DNA of 64,000 bases from Microbacterium sp. LWS13-1.2 (GTDB taxonomy: Bacteria > Actinomycetota > Actinomycetes > Actinomycetales > Microbacteriaceae). Within the stretch, counting starts at the first letter, position 1. Each line of letters starts with the position of its first letter. The stretch is taken from assembly GCF_040144835.1 (NCBI RefSeq), contig NZ_CP151632.1:3844001-3908000 (forward strand), given 5' to 3'. Below are positions 37,546 through 46,175 of this stretch, one piece after another. Position numbers and translations under genes: made by a program. Below the pieces are notes generated by a model, which was not told the DNA's origin, made no database searches, and saw only the letters and a list, made by a program, of their open reading frames with translations.

Positions 37546-37583
37546 CCCGGGGATTATCCAGCAAGCCGTCGTCAGGAGATCGC

Positions 37584-38858
37584 ATGACCGATCAGTTCTT
37601 CAACGCCCCTCTCTCTGAGGTCGATCCCGAGATCGCCCAGGTGCTCGACCGCGAGCTCGAGCGCCAGCGCGGCTACCTCGAGATGATCGCCTCCGAGAAC
37701 TTCGTGCCCGTCTCGGTGCTGCAGTCGCAGGGTTCGGTGCTCACCAACAAGTACGCCGAGGGCTACCCCGGCCGCCGCTACTACGGCGGCTGCGAAGAGG
37801 TCGACGTCGCGGAGGAGCTCGCCATCCAGCGTGCGAAGGCGCTGTTCGGCGCCGAGTTCGCGAACGTCCAGCCGCACTCCGGCGCCACGGCCAACGCTGC
37901 CGTGCTGCACGCCATCGCGCGCCCCGGCGACACGCTGCTCGGCCTCTCGCTCGACCAGGGCGGCCACCTCACCCACGGCATGAGGATCAACTTCTCGGGT
38001 CGCCTCTACAACATCGTCGCCTACGGCGTCGACCCCGAGACCTCGACCATCGACATGGACGAGGTGCGTCGCCTTGCGATCGAGCACCAGCCCAAGGTGA
38101 TCATCGCCGGCTGGTCCGCCTACCCGCGCCGGCTCGACTTCGCCGCCTTCCGCGCGATCGCCGACGAGGTCGGCGCGCTGCTGTGGGTCGACATGGCGCA
38201 CTTCGCCGGCCTCGTGGCCGCCGGCCTGCACCCGAGCCCGGTGCCGCACGCCCACGTCGTCTCGTCGACCGTGCACAAGACCATCGGCGGCCCTCGCTCG
38301 GGCTTCATCCTCACGAACGACGCCGACCTCGCCAAGAAGCTCAACACCGCGGTGTTCCCGGGTCAGCAGGGCGGCCCGCTCATGCACGTGATCGCCGCCA
38401 AGGCGACCGCGTTCAAGCTCGCCGCGACCCCCGAGTTCAAGGAGCGCCAGGAGCGCGTCCTGCGCGGCGCACACATCATCGCCGAGCGCCTGTCGCAGCA
38501 GGATGTGAAGGATGCCGGCATCGCGGTCCGCTCGGGCGGCACCGACGTGCACCTCGTGCTCGTCGACCTCCGCAACGCCGAGATCGACGGCAAGCAGGCC
38601 GAAGACCTGCTCCACGAGATCCACATCACCGTCAACCGCAACGCGGTGCCGAACGACCCGCGGCCGCCCATGGTCACCTCGGGCCTGCGCATCGGCACGC
38701 CGGCGCTCGCGACGCGCGGTTTCGGCGATGCGGAGTTCACCGAGGTCGCGGATGTCATCGCCCTCGCGCTCCTGCCGAACGCCGACGTCGAGGCGCTGCG
38801 GGCGCGGGTCGCCGCGCTGACCGCAGCCTTCCCGCTCTACCCGGGGCTCGAGCAGTGA
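37584..38858 (+). CDS. glyA: Serine hydroxymethyltransferase
   Basis: The 424-residue PLP enzyme interconverts serine and glycine with tetrahydrofolate. [11 protein letters not shown] and [13 protein letters not shown] open the fold. [13 protein letters not shown] and [13 protein letters not shown] (the lysine that forms the Schiff base) are present. ATG 37584 has CAGGAGA upstream; the frame is open to 37398, but that covers the riboswitch. GTGA overlap couples it to folD, and the ZTP riboswitch governs both. Confidence 0.97.
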   Translation: MTDQFFNAPLSEVDPEIAQVLDRELERQRGYLEMIASENFVPVSVLQSQGSVLTNKYAEGYPGRRYYGGCEEVDVAEELAIQRAKALFGAEFANVQPHSGATANAAVLHAIARPGDTLLGLSLDQGGHLTHGMRINFSGRLYNIVAYGVDPETSTIDMDEVRRLAIEHQPKVIIAGWSAYPRRLDFAAFRAIADEVGALLWVDMAHFAGLVAAGLHPSPVPHAHVVSSTVHKTIGGPRSGFILTNDADLAKKLNTAVFPGQQGGPLMHVIAAKATAFKLAATPEFKERQERVLRGAHIIAERLSQQDVKDAGIAVRSGGTDVHLVLVDLRNAEIDGKQAEDLLHEIHITVNRNAVPNDPRPPMVTSGLRIGTPALATRGFGDAEFTEVADVIALALLPNADVEALRARVAALTAAFPLYPGLEQ

Positions 38859-39736
38859 CCGCGCAGAAGCTCGACGGGCGCGCCGCGGCGGCCCGGATCA
38901 AGAAGGAGCTCCGCGAGCGCGTCGCGGCGCTGAAGGCGAATGGCATCACGCCCGGCATCGCGACGGTGCTCGTCGGCGCCGACCCGGCGTCGCAGCTGTA
39001 CGTCGGCATGAAGCACCGCGAGTCCGAGGCCATCGGCATGAACTCGATCCAGCGCGAGCTGCCGGCCGACGCCACGCAGGCCGACGTCGAGGCGCTGATC
39101 GACGAGCTCAACGCAGACCCGGAGTGCCACGGCTACATCGTGCAGCTGCCGCTGCCGAAGCACATCGACACCGACGCGATCCTCGAGCGCATCGACCCCG
39201 CGAAGGACGCCGACGGCCTGCATCCGACCAACCTGGGCCGGCTGGTGCTCAACGTCAACGGGCCGATCACCACGCCGCTGCCGTGCACGCCGCGCGGCGT
39301 GATCGAGCTGCTGCTGCGTAACGACTACGACCTCAGGGGCAAGGATGTGGTCGTCGTGGGCCGCGGGGTCACGATCGGGCGCTCGATCGGCCTGCTGCTC
39401 ACCCGCCGCGAGATCAACGCGACCGTGACGCTGACGCACACCGGCACGACCGACCTGCCGCGCCACCTGCGCCAGGCCGACGTGATCGTGGCGGCCGCGG
39501 GCGTCAAGCACATCGTGCGCGCCGAGGACGTCAAGCCCGGCGCCGCCGTGCTCGACGTCGGCGTCACGCGCGAGGAAGACCCCGAGACCGGCAAGTCCAA
39601 GGTGTATGGCGACGTGCACCCGGACGTCGCCGAGGTCGCCGGGTACCTGTCGCCCAACCCCGGCGGCGTCGGCCCCATGACGGTCGCCCTGCTCATGACC
39701 AACGTCGTCGAGGCCGCGGAGCGCGCCGCAGGCTGA
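38855..39736 (+). CDS. folD: Methylenetetrahydrofolate dehydrogenase/cyclohydrolase
   Basis: The 293-residue bifunctional enzyme oxidises 5,10-methylene-THF and hydrolyses methenyl-THF to 10-formyl-THF. Motifs are [14 protein letters not shown] (catalytic lysine), [39 protein letters not shown] (NADP site) and [17 protein letters not shown] start inside the glyA stop overlap. With glyA it turns serine into formyl groups for purine synthesis, the very need signalled by ZTP. Confidence 0.96.
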   Translation: MTAQKLDGRAAAARIKKELRERVAALKANGITPGIATVLVGADPASQLYVGMKHRESEAIGMNSIQRELPADATQADVEALIDELNADPECHGYIVQLPLPKHIDTDAILERIDPAKDADGLHPTNLGRLVLNVNGPITTPLPCTPRGVIELLLRNDYDLRGKDVVVVGRGVTIGRSIGLLLTRREINATVTLTHTGTTDLPRHLRQADVIVAAAGVKHIVRAEDVKPGAAVLDVGVTREEDPETGKSKVYGDVHPDVAEVAGYLSPNPGGVGPMTVALLMTNVVEAAERAAG

Positions 39737-39826
39737 GGCATCCATCCCTGTCGACGCGGCAGGTGGCACGACATCCCGGAGACGGGTGCCGCGGCGCCCG
39801 CCGCTTCCGCGTGGGTGCTGCGACGA

Positions 39827-40474
39827 TCAGGCGTGGACGAGCTCGTCCCTGGTACGGGCGACGACGGATCCGGCATCCGTCGTCCCGGGGGATGCCATGC
39901 CGCCGACCCAGCGCTCGCGGTCGGCGTCGCTGCGGTGGCGCACCTCTGCGAGCCGCGTGACGGCGCGGACGCGGATGCCGCAGAACTCCAGCGTCGCGTT
40001 GCGCAGCGACCGGATGGCGGCGTTGCGGTAGACCCAGGCGTTCCAGATCTTCGGGGAGTCCATCGTCATCACGATGCGCGCCGTGCGGCCGGTGAGCAGC
40101 TTGTCCCACAGGCGGCCGGTGGCGCGGTAGCGGTAGGCGAAGCCCGACAGGAAGACGCGGTCGATCCAGGTCTTGAGCGCCGCCGGGTACGAGCCCCACC
40201 ACTGGGGGAAGAAGAAGGCCAGGTGATCCGCCCAATCGACGTCGGCGACGTAGGCGGCGACCTCAGGGTCGAGCGGCACGTCGGCATCGCTGCGGGGGAG
40301 GCGCATCTCGTTGCGCTCCGACGGATGCCGCGGCACCGCGTCGCGCGCGAGGTCGACGAGGCGCACCTCGGCGCCGGCGGCGCGCGCCGCGTCGGCGTAG
40401 GAGTGGGCGAGCGCGTGATTGAGGCTGCCGGCGAGCGGCGTGCCGATCACGACGAGGATGCGGGGAGCGTTCAT
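39827..40474 (-). CDS. NAD(P)H-dependent oxidoreductase, flavodoxin fold
   Basis: The 215-residue protein has ILVVIGTPLAGSLNHALAHS as FMN-binding start, followed by FFFPQWWGSYPAALKTWIDRVF, the active-site segment of NQO/MdaB-type quinone reductases. A rich Arg/Ala C-terminal tail follows. Its ATG lies inside the end of the MarR gene (4-base overlap), a common regulator-detoxification pair: MarR senses a quinone or phenolic, and the reductase removes it. Confidence 0.85.
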   Translation of the reverse strand: MNAPRILVVIGTPLAGSLNHALAHSYADAARAAGAEVRLVDLARDAVPRHPSERNEMRLPRSDADVPLDPEVAAYVADVDWADHLAFFFPQWWGSYPAALKTWIDRVFLSGFAYRYRATGRLWDKLLTGRTARIVMTMDSPKIWNAWVYRNAAIRSLRNATLEFCGIRVRAVTRLAEVRHRSDADRERWVGGMASPGTTDAGSVVARTRDELVHA

Positions 40475-40950
40475 GCGCGGGTCTCCTCTGGTATGGCCGT
40501 GCGTCCGCGGGGCGAGGGCTGCTGCTTGACGAAGGCGGTGAGGGCGATGAGCTGCGCGTTCAGACGGGGCGCGTCGATCGGGTCGTCCCCGAGCGCCGGG
40601 TCGGTGAGCATCGCGGCGAACTCCCGCTCGAGCGCGGCGCCCGCGTCACGCACCAGCTCGGTGCTCTTGGGTGTGAGGGAGAGCAGGATGCTGCGGCCGG
40701 CCCCGGGCGGGGACTGCGCGGTGATCCACCCCTCCTCGACGAGGGCGGGGACGCGCTTGCTGACCGCGGCCTTGGTGACTCCGAGGCAGTGCGCGAGCGT
40801 CGTCATGTCGGCGGGCTCGGCGTCGTACAGCACCGCAAGGAACTGGAAGTGGTTGAACGTCACGCCGTAGCCGGACCGCAGTGCGGCGTCCGCGAAGGCG
40901 TCGAGTTCCGCGAGGAGCTCGTGGAGGGTGAAGGTCAGCCGGTCGGACAC
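40471..40950 (-). CDS. MarR-family regulator
   Basis: The 159-residue winged-helix protein has HCLGVTKAAVSKRVPALVEEGWI as recognition helix region (about 53-77) and SLTPKSTELV as wing end. GTG 40950 lies only six bases from a large palindromic operator; the minus-strand -10 TTTACT is so close that the mRNA may be leaderless. It is probably autoregulatory and controls the oxidoreductase overlapping its 3' end. Confidence 0.85.
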   Translation of the reverse strand: MSDRLTFTLHELLAELDAFADAALRSGYGVTFNHFQFLAVLYDAEPADMTTLAHCLGVTKAAVSKRVPALVEEGWITAQSPPGAGRSILLSLTPKSTELVRDAGAALEREFAAMLTDPALGDDPIDAPRLNAQLIALTAFVKQQPSPRGRTAIPEETRA

Positions 40951-40956
40951 ACAATA

Positions 40957-40995
40957 AGTAAACCAGTTGACTCGCAGTGAGTCAACAGGTTTACT
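40957..40995 (-). promoter_or_regulatory. MarR operator/promoter with nested palindromes
   Basis: The arms AGTAAACCAGTTGACTC (40957-40973) and GAGTCAACAGGTTTACT (40979-40995) pair in 16 of 17 positions around five bases. Each arm is itself a weaker dyad (AGTMAAC/GTTKACT), so two to three dimers could bind. On the minus strand it holds TTGACT, 17 bases, TTTACT, an almost ideal promoter fully covered by the operator. Confidence 0.8.
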
Positions 40996-41017
40996 CAGCG
41001 GGGCGGTTGCGGGACGA

Positions 41018-42148
41018 TCATCGGGCGCGCAGCCGGTCCTCCGCGGCGGCCAGCGCGGCCCGCGCGCCGTCGGTCGGTGCGATGGCGACGAGGCCCCGGT
41101 AGAGCTTCACCAGCGACTCGATGTCGAGCTCGCCGGTCCGGGCACGGTCGCAGTGCACGGCCTGGATGGCAGCCTCGAGCTGGAAGCGGCCGAGCGGTCG
41201 GCCGAGAGCGGAGGCGCGGCGCAGCAGCGCGGCGCCTTCGGCGATAAGCGCGCGGTCCCAGAGCGTCGGATCCTGCTCGTCGAGCGGTGGCCAGGGCTCC
41301 TCGGCTCGTGCTGGCGCCCGGGACTGCGCGTAGGTGAGAAGCGCGGCGAGTCCCCATGCCTCCGGCTCGTCGCCGAGGAGCGTCGCCGTGAGCACCGCGA
41401 GCCAGCGGGCCTCATCGGCGAGCGACTCCCGCGGCTCGTCGCCCTGATCGAGCCAGCCGATCGCGTAGGCGCCGTAGATCGCCTCGAGCACCGCGGGCAG
41501 GCGAGCGGGCATGTCGGTGCGCGTCGGAATGCGGAACGGGATGCCGGCGTCGCGGATCCGCCGCTTCGCGCGCACGAGCCGCTGCGCCATCGTCGCCTGC
41601 TCGACCCCGAACGCGCCGGCGATGGCGGCGGCGTCGAAGCCGAGCACGGTCTGCAGCATGAGCGGGGTCCGGACCGCGGGGTCGATCGCCGGGTGCGCGC
41701 AGGCGAACAGCAGCTCCAGTCGCTTGTCGGGGATCGCCTCGCTCTGCTCGAGCGCCGTGAGCGCGTCGACGGCATGCTCGTCGGCACGCGCTGCGGCGAT
41801 CCCCTCGTCGAGGGGAACGCCGCGGCGGTGCGACGCGGAGCCCAGAGCGTCGCGCAGGCGGTTGCGAGCCACGGTGACCAGCCACCCTTCGGGATTGGCG
41901 GGGATGCCGGCATCCGGCCATGTGCGCAGTGCGCGCTCGAATGCGTCGGCGAGGGCGTCCTCGGCGAGAGCCAGGTCGTTCGTGGAGGCGGCGAGGATCG
42001 ACAGGATGCGGCCGTACGACGCCCGCGCAGCGCGCTCGGCGACCGAGAGGGCGGCGTCCTGGCGTGCGGCGTCATCGGGATTCACGCTCCCGGGTGCTCC
42101 GTGCAGCGCGCCGCCGCCGTGCGGAGGGGGCGCGGGGTCCGTCGGCAT
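41018..42148 (-). CDS. ECF sigma factor with C-terminal helical domain (ECF42/DGPF type)
   Basis: The 376-residue sigma factor has region 2 near 45-110 (LAEDALADAFERALRTWPD), region 4 near 140-205 (LQTVLGFDAAAIAGAFGVEQATMAQRL is its core, given here only as a location), and a long helical TPR-like domain (about 215-376; IYGAYAIGWLD, WPPLDEQDPTLWDR). Such proteins typically lack an anti-sigma factor and are encoded with DGPF/YCII proteins, exactly as here. The ATG at 42148 shares a base with the partner stop. Earlier in-frame starts overlap that partner. Confidence 0.87.
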   Translation of the reverse strand: MPTDPAPPPHGGGALHGAPGSVNPDDAARQDAALSVAERAARASYGRILSILAASTNDLALAEDALADAFERALRTWPDAGIPANPEGWLVTVARNRLRDALGSASHRRGVPLDEGIAAARADEHAVDALTALEQSEAIPDKRLELLFACAHPAIDPAVRTPLMLQTVLGFDAAAIAGAFGVEQATMAQRLVRAKRRIRDAGIPFRIPTRTDMPARLPAVLEAIYGAYAIGWLDQGDEPRESLADEARWLAVLTATLLGDEPEAWGLAALLTYAQSRAPARAEEPWPPLDEQDPTLWDRALIAEGAALLRRASALGRPLGRFQLEAAIQAVHCDRARTGELDIESLVKLYRGLVAIAPTDGARAALAAAEDRLRAR

Positions 42149-42528
42149 CAGCGCGCGAAGGTCGTCCAGGCGCCGTCGTGGAAGTGGGTCGCGCTCGGCC
42201 GCACCTCGACCGCTCCCCATCCCGTCGACGGAGCTCGGCCGGCCCACGCGATCGCAGCGTCGAGGTCGTCGACGTCGATGACGAAGGTGCCCCCGAGCTG
42301 CTCCTTCGTGTCGGCGAAGGGGCCGTCCTGCACACGGAGCGAGCCGTCGGCCGCGGTCACGGTCGTCGTCACCGCGGAGGGCTGGAGCACCTCGGCGGAG
42401 ATCAGCACGCCGGCCTCGTCGAGCGCCTTGGCGTACTCGTCGAACTCGCGCATGCCCTCGGCCAGCGCTTCGGGACCGAGGTCCTCAGGTGTCATCTCGG
42501 GGTAGTGCAGGAGCAGTGCGTACCGCAT
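42148..42528 (-). CDS. YCII/DGPF domain protein, partner of ECF sigma factor
   Basis: The 126-residue ferredoxin-like-fold protein has RYALLLHYPEM at the start and the diagnostic VQDGPFADTKEQLGG near residues 75-89. DGPF proteins are habitually encoded before ECF42-type sigma factors and are among their targets; their biochemical role is not settled. ATG 42528 follows AAAGGACG. It and the sigma gene form a two-gene operon (TGATG junction). Confidence 0.88.
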   Translation of the reverse strand: MRYALLLHYPEMTPEDLGPEALAEGMREFDEYAKALDEAGVLISAEVLQPSAVTTTVTAADGSLRVQDGPFADTKEQLGGTFVIDVDDLDAAIAWAGRAPSTGWGAVEVRPSATHFHDGAWTTFAR

Positions 42529-42580
42529 GGCGTCGTCCTTTCTGGTGGATTGCGACACCCCTATGACGATCTCCGCCGTC

Positions 42581-42598
42581 CCCGATCGACAGATCGGG
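42581..42598 (-). terminator. Small hairpin after membrane-protein gene
   Basis: CCCGATC (42581-42587) pairs with GATCGGG (42592-42598) around GACA, five bases beyond the minus-strand membrane-protein stop. It lies between that gene and the DGPF-sigma operon and probably ends the upstream transcript. Confidence 0.55.
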
Positions 42599-42602
42599 CG
42601 AA

Positions 42603-43202
42603 TCAGCCTTTTCCGAGCTCGTCGAGCATGCGGCGCTGCTCGTCGGTGAGACCGTCGTTCAGCTCGCGACGACCCGCTTCGGTCGCGGGCGCCGGTGCAC
42701 CGGGATAAGTGTCCCGAGGGCTCGGGACCCCGGGCGCCGAGGTCGCGGCAGCCGTCCCCGCGGCCTGGGTCCCGGTCGCCTTGTCGTAGAGCGTCCCCGC
42801 GTGACCTTCGACCTTGTCGTCTATCGCGCCGTAGATCGCCCAGCCGATGAGGAGGAAGACGGGAGGCAGGACCCAGCCCCAGAACGCGCCGAAGATGCCG
42901 CCGCCGATCGAGACGCCGGTGAACAGCACGGTGGCGATCCACACGAGGAAGGCGACCGCGAAGGCCAGGAAGAACTCGACCAGCTTCTCGCCGGCCCTCG
43001 TGCGCTGCCCGGCGGACTTGGCCGCCATCGAACGGAACCACTTCTCGACGAGCGGCTTGATCCAGATGACGAGTGCCGTCAGGACGATGCCCGCCCACAG
43101 CGCCGCCCAGCCCACGCGCGCCGGCGTGAGCCAGCCGACCACGAGCAGAACGAGGATGTTGAACACGAGCAGCGACGCGAACCGCACGACCCACTTCTTC
43201 AT
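42603..43202 (-). CDS. Membrane protein, four predicted helices, unknown
   Basis: The 199-residue protein has helices near 7-27, 31-49, 77-99 and 103-125, a basic loop between the pairs, and a soluble Pro/Thr/Ala-rich tail ending in a short helix (LTDEQRRMLDEL) similar to SHOCT-type tails. No function is known. ATG 43202. It is a single gene between the sigma pair and the hpa operon. Confidence 0.75.
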   Translation of the reverse strand: MKKWVVRFASLLVFNILVLLVVGWLTPARVGWAALWAGIVLTALVIWIKPLVEKWFRSMAAKSAGQRTRAGEKLVEFFLAFAVAFLVWIATVLFTGVSIGGGIFGAFWGWVLPPVFLLIGWAIYGAIDDKVEGHAGTLYDKATGTQAAGTAAATSAPGVPSPRDTYPGAPAPATEAGRRELNDGLTDEQRRMLDELGKG

Positions 43203-43262
43203 GCGTTCACTGTGCCACGTTCCGCCGACGGGAGGAATCGGGCGGATGTCGCTGCCGGCGCG

Positions 43263-44066
43263 TCAGTACGACGTGCGCTCGCCGGCGGCGTCGGTGGGGA
43301 CGAAGCGGGCGGCGAGAGCCTCGGACCCTCGCGCCAGGAGTGCGACGTCGGCGCCGACGAGCACGAACCCCGCTCCCGCCTCGACGTAGGCGTCCGCCGC
43401 GACCGGGTCGAACGCGTTGACCCCGACCGGCTTGCCCGCCGCGCGCACGGCGTCGAATGCGCGCAGGGCGGCGGCGACGACATCCGGATGTGTCTGCTGG
43501 CCGAGCACCCCCATCGACGCGGCGAGGTCGGAGGGTCCGACGAAGACGCCGTCGACGCCGTCGACCTCGGCGATCTCGGCGGCGGCCTCGACACCCGCCG
43601 TCGTCTCGATCTGCACGAAGAGCGATACGTGGGCGTCGGCGTCCTGCAGGTACCCGTCGACACGATTCCATCGCGCCGAGCGTGCGAGCGCCGAGCCCAC
43701 ACCGCGGGTGCCGCGCGGGGGATAGCGCACGGCCGCCACGGCGGCCTCGGCATCCGCTCGGGACGACACCATCGGCACCAGGAGGTTCTGAGCTCCGAGA
43801 TCCAGCACCTGCTTGATCGTCACGACGTCGCCGATGGGCACGCGCACCACCGGCGTCACCGGATAGGCGGCGACGGCCTGCAGCTGCGCGAGGACGGACT
43901 CGAGGCCGTTGGGAGAGTGCTCCATGTCGATGAGCACCCAGTCCAGGCCGGCCCCGGCGCAGATCTCCGCCACGAGCGGAGATCCGGTGCACACCCACAT
44001 GCCCGCCAGCGGACGCTCGGCGCCGGCGAGCGCGTCGCGGAAGGTCGGGGTCAGACGAAGCGGCAT
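43263..44066 (-). CDS. hpaI: 4-hydroxy-2-oxoheptanedioate aldolase
   Basis: The 267-residue class II aldolase of the HpcH/HpaI family performs the last step of homoprotocatechuate breakdown, splitting 4-hydroxy-2-oxoheptanedioate to pyruvate and succinate semialdehyde. DWVLIDMEHSPNG, PVVRVP, LLVPMVSS and QIETTAGVE (metal-binding glutamate) with VFVGPSDLAASMG are all present. ATG 44066 overlaps hpaH by 16 bases. It is the last gene of the minus-strand operon. Confidence 0.92.
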   Translation of the reverse strand: MPLRLTPTFRDALAGAERPLAGMWVCTGSPLVAEICAGAGLDWVLIDMEHSPNGLESVLAQLQAVAAYPVTPVVRVPIGDVVTIKQVLDLGAQNLLVPMVSSRADAEAAVAAVRYPPRGTRGVGSALARSARWNRVDGYLQDADAHVSLFVQIETTAGVEAAAEIAEVDGVDGVFVGPSDLAASMGVLGQQTHPDVVAAALRAFDAVRAAGKPVGVNAFDPVAADAYVEAGAGFVLVGADVALLARGSEALAARFVPTDAAGERTSY

Positions 44067-44836
44067 TCGATGACTCCCATCGGTCCGTAGTCGCACAGCA
44101 CGCTATCGCCTCGCGACACCCACATGGGGCGCGTGAACGATCCGGCGAGGATGATCTCGCCGGCCTCCAGGCGCGCGCCGTGCTGGTGGAACTTGTTGGC
44201 CAGCCATGCGACGCCCGTCGCGGGGTGGCCCAGCACACCCGCGGCGACGCCGGTCTCTTCGATCTCGCCGTTGCGGCTCAGGACGCCGGGGACCCAGCGC
44301 AGGTCGATCTCGTCGGGGCGCTTGCGCACGGTGCCCAGCACCATCGCGCCGTAGGCCGCGTTGTCGGCGATCGTGTCGATGATCGTGCGACCCTCGAGCT
44401 CGATGTGCGAGTTGAGCACCTCGAGGGCGGGGACGGCGTAGTCGATCGCCGCGAGTGCGTCGTCGAGCGTGCAGTCGGGGCCTTCGAGCGGCGTCTTGAG
44501 CACGAATGCGAGCTCGACCTCGATCCGGACGTTGGAGAAGACGTCGACCGGGATCTCCGCGCCGGAGCGGTACACGGTGTCGTCGAACATGACGCCGTAG
44601 TCGGGCTCGGTGATTCCCGTCGCGTGCTGCATCGCCTTCGACGTGAGCCCGATCTTGCGCCCCACGAGCGTCCGGCCGGCAGCGACGTTGGCGTCGCGCC
44701 AGACCCCTTGGATCGCGTAGGAGTCCTCGACGGTCGCGTCGGGGTACCGCGCCGTGATGCGTGGGATCACGCCGTGCGTGCGGTCGGCCTCGGCCAGCTC
44801 GTCGGCGATCGCCGCGATGTCATCGGGTGACAGCAT
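44051..44836 (-). CDS. hpaH: 2-oxo-hept-4-ene-1,7-dioate hydratase
   Basis: The 261-residue hydratase of the HpaH/MhpD family adds water before aldol cleavage. [31 protein letters not shown] (metal ligands E-x-E) and [10 protein letters not shown] are in family order, and length fits. It is coupled to hpaI by overlap. A 34-40-base REP-like palindrome lies in the 128-base gap to hpaD upstream. Confidence 0.93.
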   Translation of the reverse strand: MLSPDDIAAIADELAEADRTHGVIPRITARYPDATVEDSYAIQGVWRDANVAAGRTLVGRKIGLTSKAMQHATGITEPDYGVMFDDTVYRSGAEIPVDVFSNVRIEVELAFVLKTPLEGPDCTLDDALAAIDYAVPALEVLNSHIELEGRTIIDTIADNAAYGAMVLGTVRKRPDEIDLRWVPGVLSRNGEIEETGVAAGVLGHPATGVAWLANKFHQHGARLEAGEIILAGSFTRPMWVSRGDSVLCDYGPMGVIECRFV

Positions 44837-44868
44837 CCGTTTCTCCTGTCGTGTCTGGTGAGTCCAAA

Positions 44869-44952
44869 GCGTTTCGTCTCGCTTCGCTCGCTCAACGACC
44901 GGATCCTTTCACCCGGTCGTTGAGCGAGCGAAGAACGAGCGAGACGAAACGC
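44869..44952. repeat. REP-like palindrome between hpaH and hpaD
   Basis: The left arm 44869-44902 (GCGTTTCGTCTCGC...CAACGACCGG) and right arm 44913-44952 (CCGGTCGTTGAGCGAGCG...GAAACGC) are inverted copies with a six-base insertion in the right arm and a ten-base loop. The same core, GGTCGTTGAGCGAGC...GAGACGAAAC, recurs at 49172-49432, 57810-57845 and 58185-58273. It is the archetypal intergenic copy of this family. Confidence 0.85.
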
Positions 44953-44964
44953 GACGAGTCCGCC

Positions 44965-46131
44965 CTAGAGCTGGTGGCCGAGCTTGTACTCGCCCTGCTT
45001 CCAGCTGGGCAGCTCCTCGTCCTTCTCGTCGGGGCGGGTGTACGAGAACCCGTCGGCGCCGATCGTGACGGCCATCTCGGACTCGTCCGTGCGGGCGACG
45101 ACGGGCTGCGGGTTGCCGTCGAGGTCGAGCACGAGCGAGGCCTCGGTGTACCAGGACGGCACCACAGGGTTGCCCCACCAGTCGCGGCGCTGGTTGTCGT
45201 GCACGTCCCAGGTGATGACGGGGTTGTCGGGGTCGCCGGTGTAGTAGTCCTGCGTGTAGATCTCGACGCGGTGGCCGTCGGGGTCGCGCAGGTAGAGGTA
45301 GAACGCGTTCGAGACGCCGTGGCGGCCGGGTCCGCGCTCGATCGCGTCCGAGCGGCGGAGCGCGCCGAGCTTGTCGCAGATCGCGAGGATGTTGTGCTTC
45401 TCGTGGGTGGCGAACGCGACATGGTGCATGCGGGGGCCGTCGCCGCCGGTCATGGCGGTGTCGTGCACCGTCGGCTTGCGGCGCATCCAGGCGGCGTAGA
45501 CGGTGCCGCCCTCGTCCTGGATGTCTTCGGTGACGCGGAAGCCCAGCGACTGCATGAAGTTCACCGCGCGGGGCACGTCGGGGGTGACCTGGTTGAAGTG
45601 GTCCAGCCGCACCAGCTCGCCGGGGGTGTGCAGGTCGTAGCGCCACGAGAGACGCTCGACGTGCTCGGTCTGGAAGAAGAACTCGTAGGGGAATCCGAGC
45701 GGGTCGGTGACCCGCACCGAGTCGCCGATGCCCTTGACGAAGCCGTCCGGGCGGCGCTCGACGCGGCAGCCGAGCTCCTGGTAGAACGCGACCGCCCGGT
45801 CGAGGTCCTCCGGGGTGCGCACCCGGTACGAGAACGCGGCGGCGGCGGCGACGGGGCCCCGACGCAGCACGAGGTTGTGATGTATGAACTCCTCGGTCGA
45901 GCGCAGGTAGATCGCCTCGTCGTCCTCTGCGGTGACGTAGAGCCCGAGCACGTCGACGTAGAACGTGCGCGACGCGGCGAGGTCGGTCACGACGAGCTCC
46001 ATGTAGGCGCAGCGCAGGATGTCGGGGGCCGGGCTCTCCGGCGTCGGTACCGGGTTGTCGGTGTGGATCGGCGCCTCCTGGCTCACGTAGAAGCCCGAGG
46101 AGGTGAGGGTCATGTCGTCACGGCGGGTCAT
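44965..46131 (-). CDS. hpaD: Homoprotocatechuate 2,3-dioxygenase (extradiol, type I)
   Basis: The 388-residue ring-cleaving enzyme is closely similar to the actinobacterial HPCD/MndD of Brevibacterium and Arthrobacter: PAPDILRCAYMELVVTDL start, second-domain metal ligands H178 (RLDHFNQ), H236/H237 (MHHVAF) and E290 (RVEIYTQ), and the typical end. The metal is Fe(II) or Mn(II). It opens 3,4-dihydroxyphenylacetate to 5-carboxymethyl-2-hydroxymuconate semialdehyde. Start 46131; an ATG six codons in (46113) is also possible. Confidence 0.95.
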   Translation of the reverse strand: MTRRDDMTLTSSGFYVSQEAPIHTDNPVPTPESPAPDILRCAYMELVVTDLAASRTFYVDVLGLYVTAEDDEAIYLRSTEEFIHHNLVLRRGPVAAAAAFSYRVRTPEDLDRAVAFYQELGCRVERRPDGFVKGIGDSVRVTDPLGFPYEFFFQTEHVERLSWRYDLHTPGELVRLDHFNQVTPDVPRAVNFMQSLGFRVTEDIQDEGGTVYAAWMRRKPTVHDTAMTGGDGPRMHHVAFATHEKHNILAICDKLGALRRSDAIERGPGRHGVSNAFYLYLRDPDGHRVEIYTQDYYTGDPDNPVITWDVHDNQRRDWWGNPVVPSWYTEASLVLDLDGNPQPVVARTDESEMAVTIGADGFSYTRPDEKDEELPSWKQGEYKLGHQL

Positions 46132-46175
46132 GTCGCGTCCTTGCGTGTGCGGATGGTCGGGGCGTATGCCTCGGC

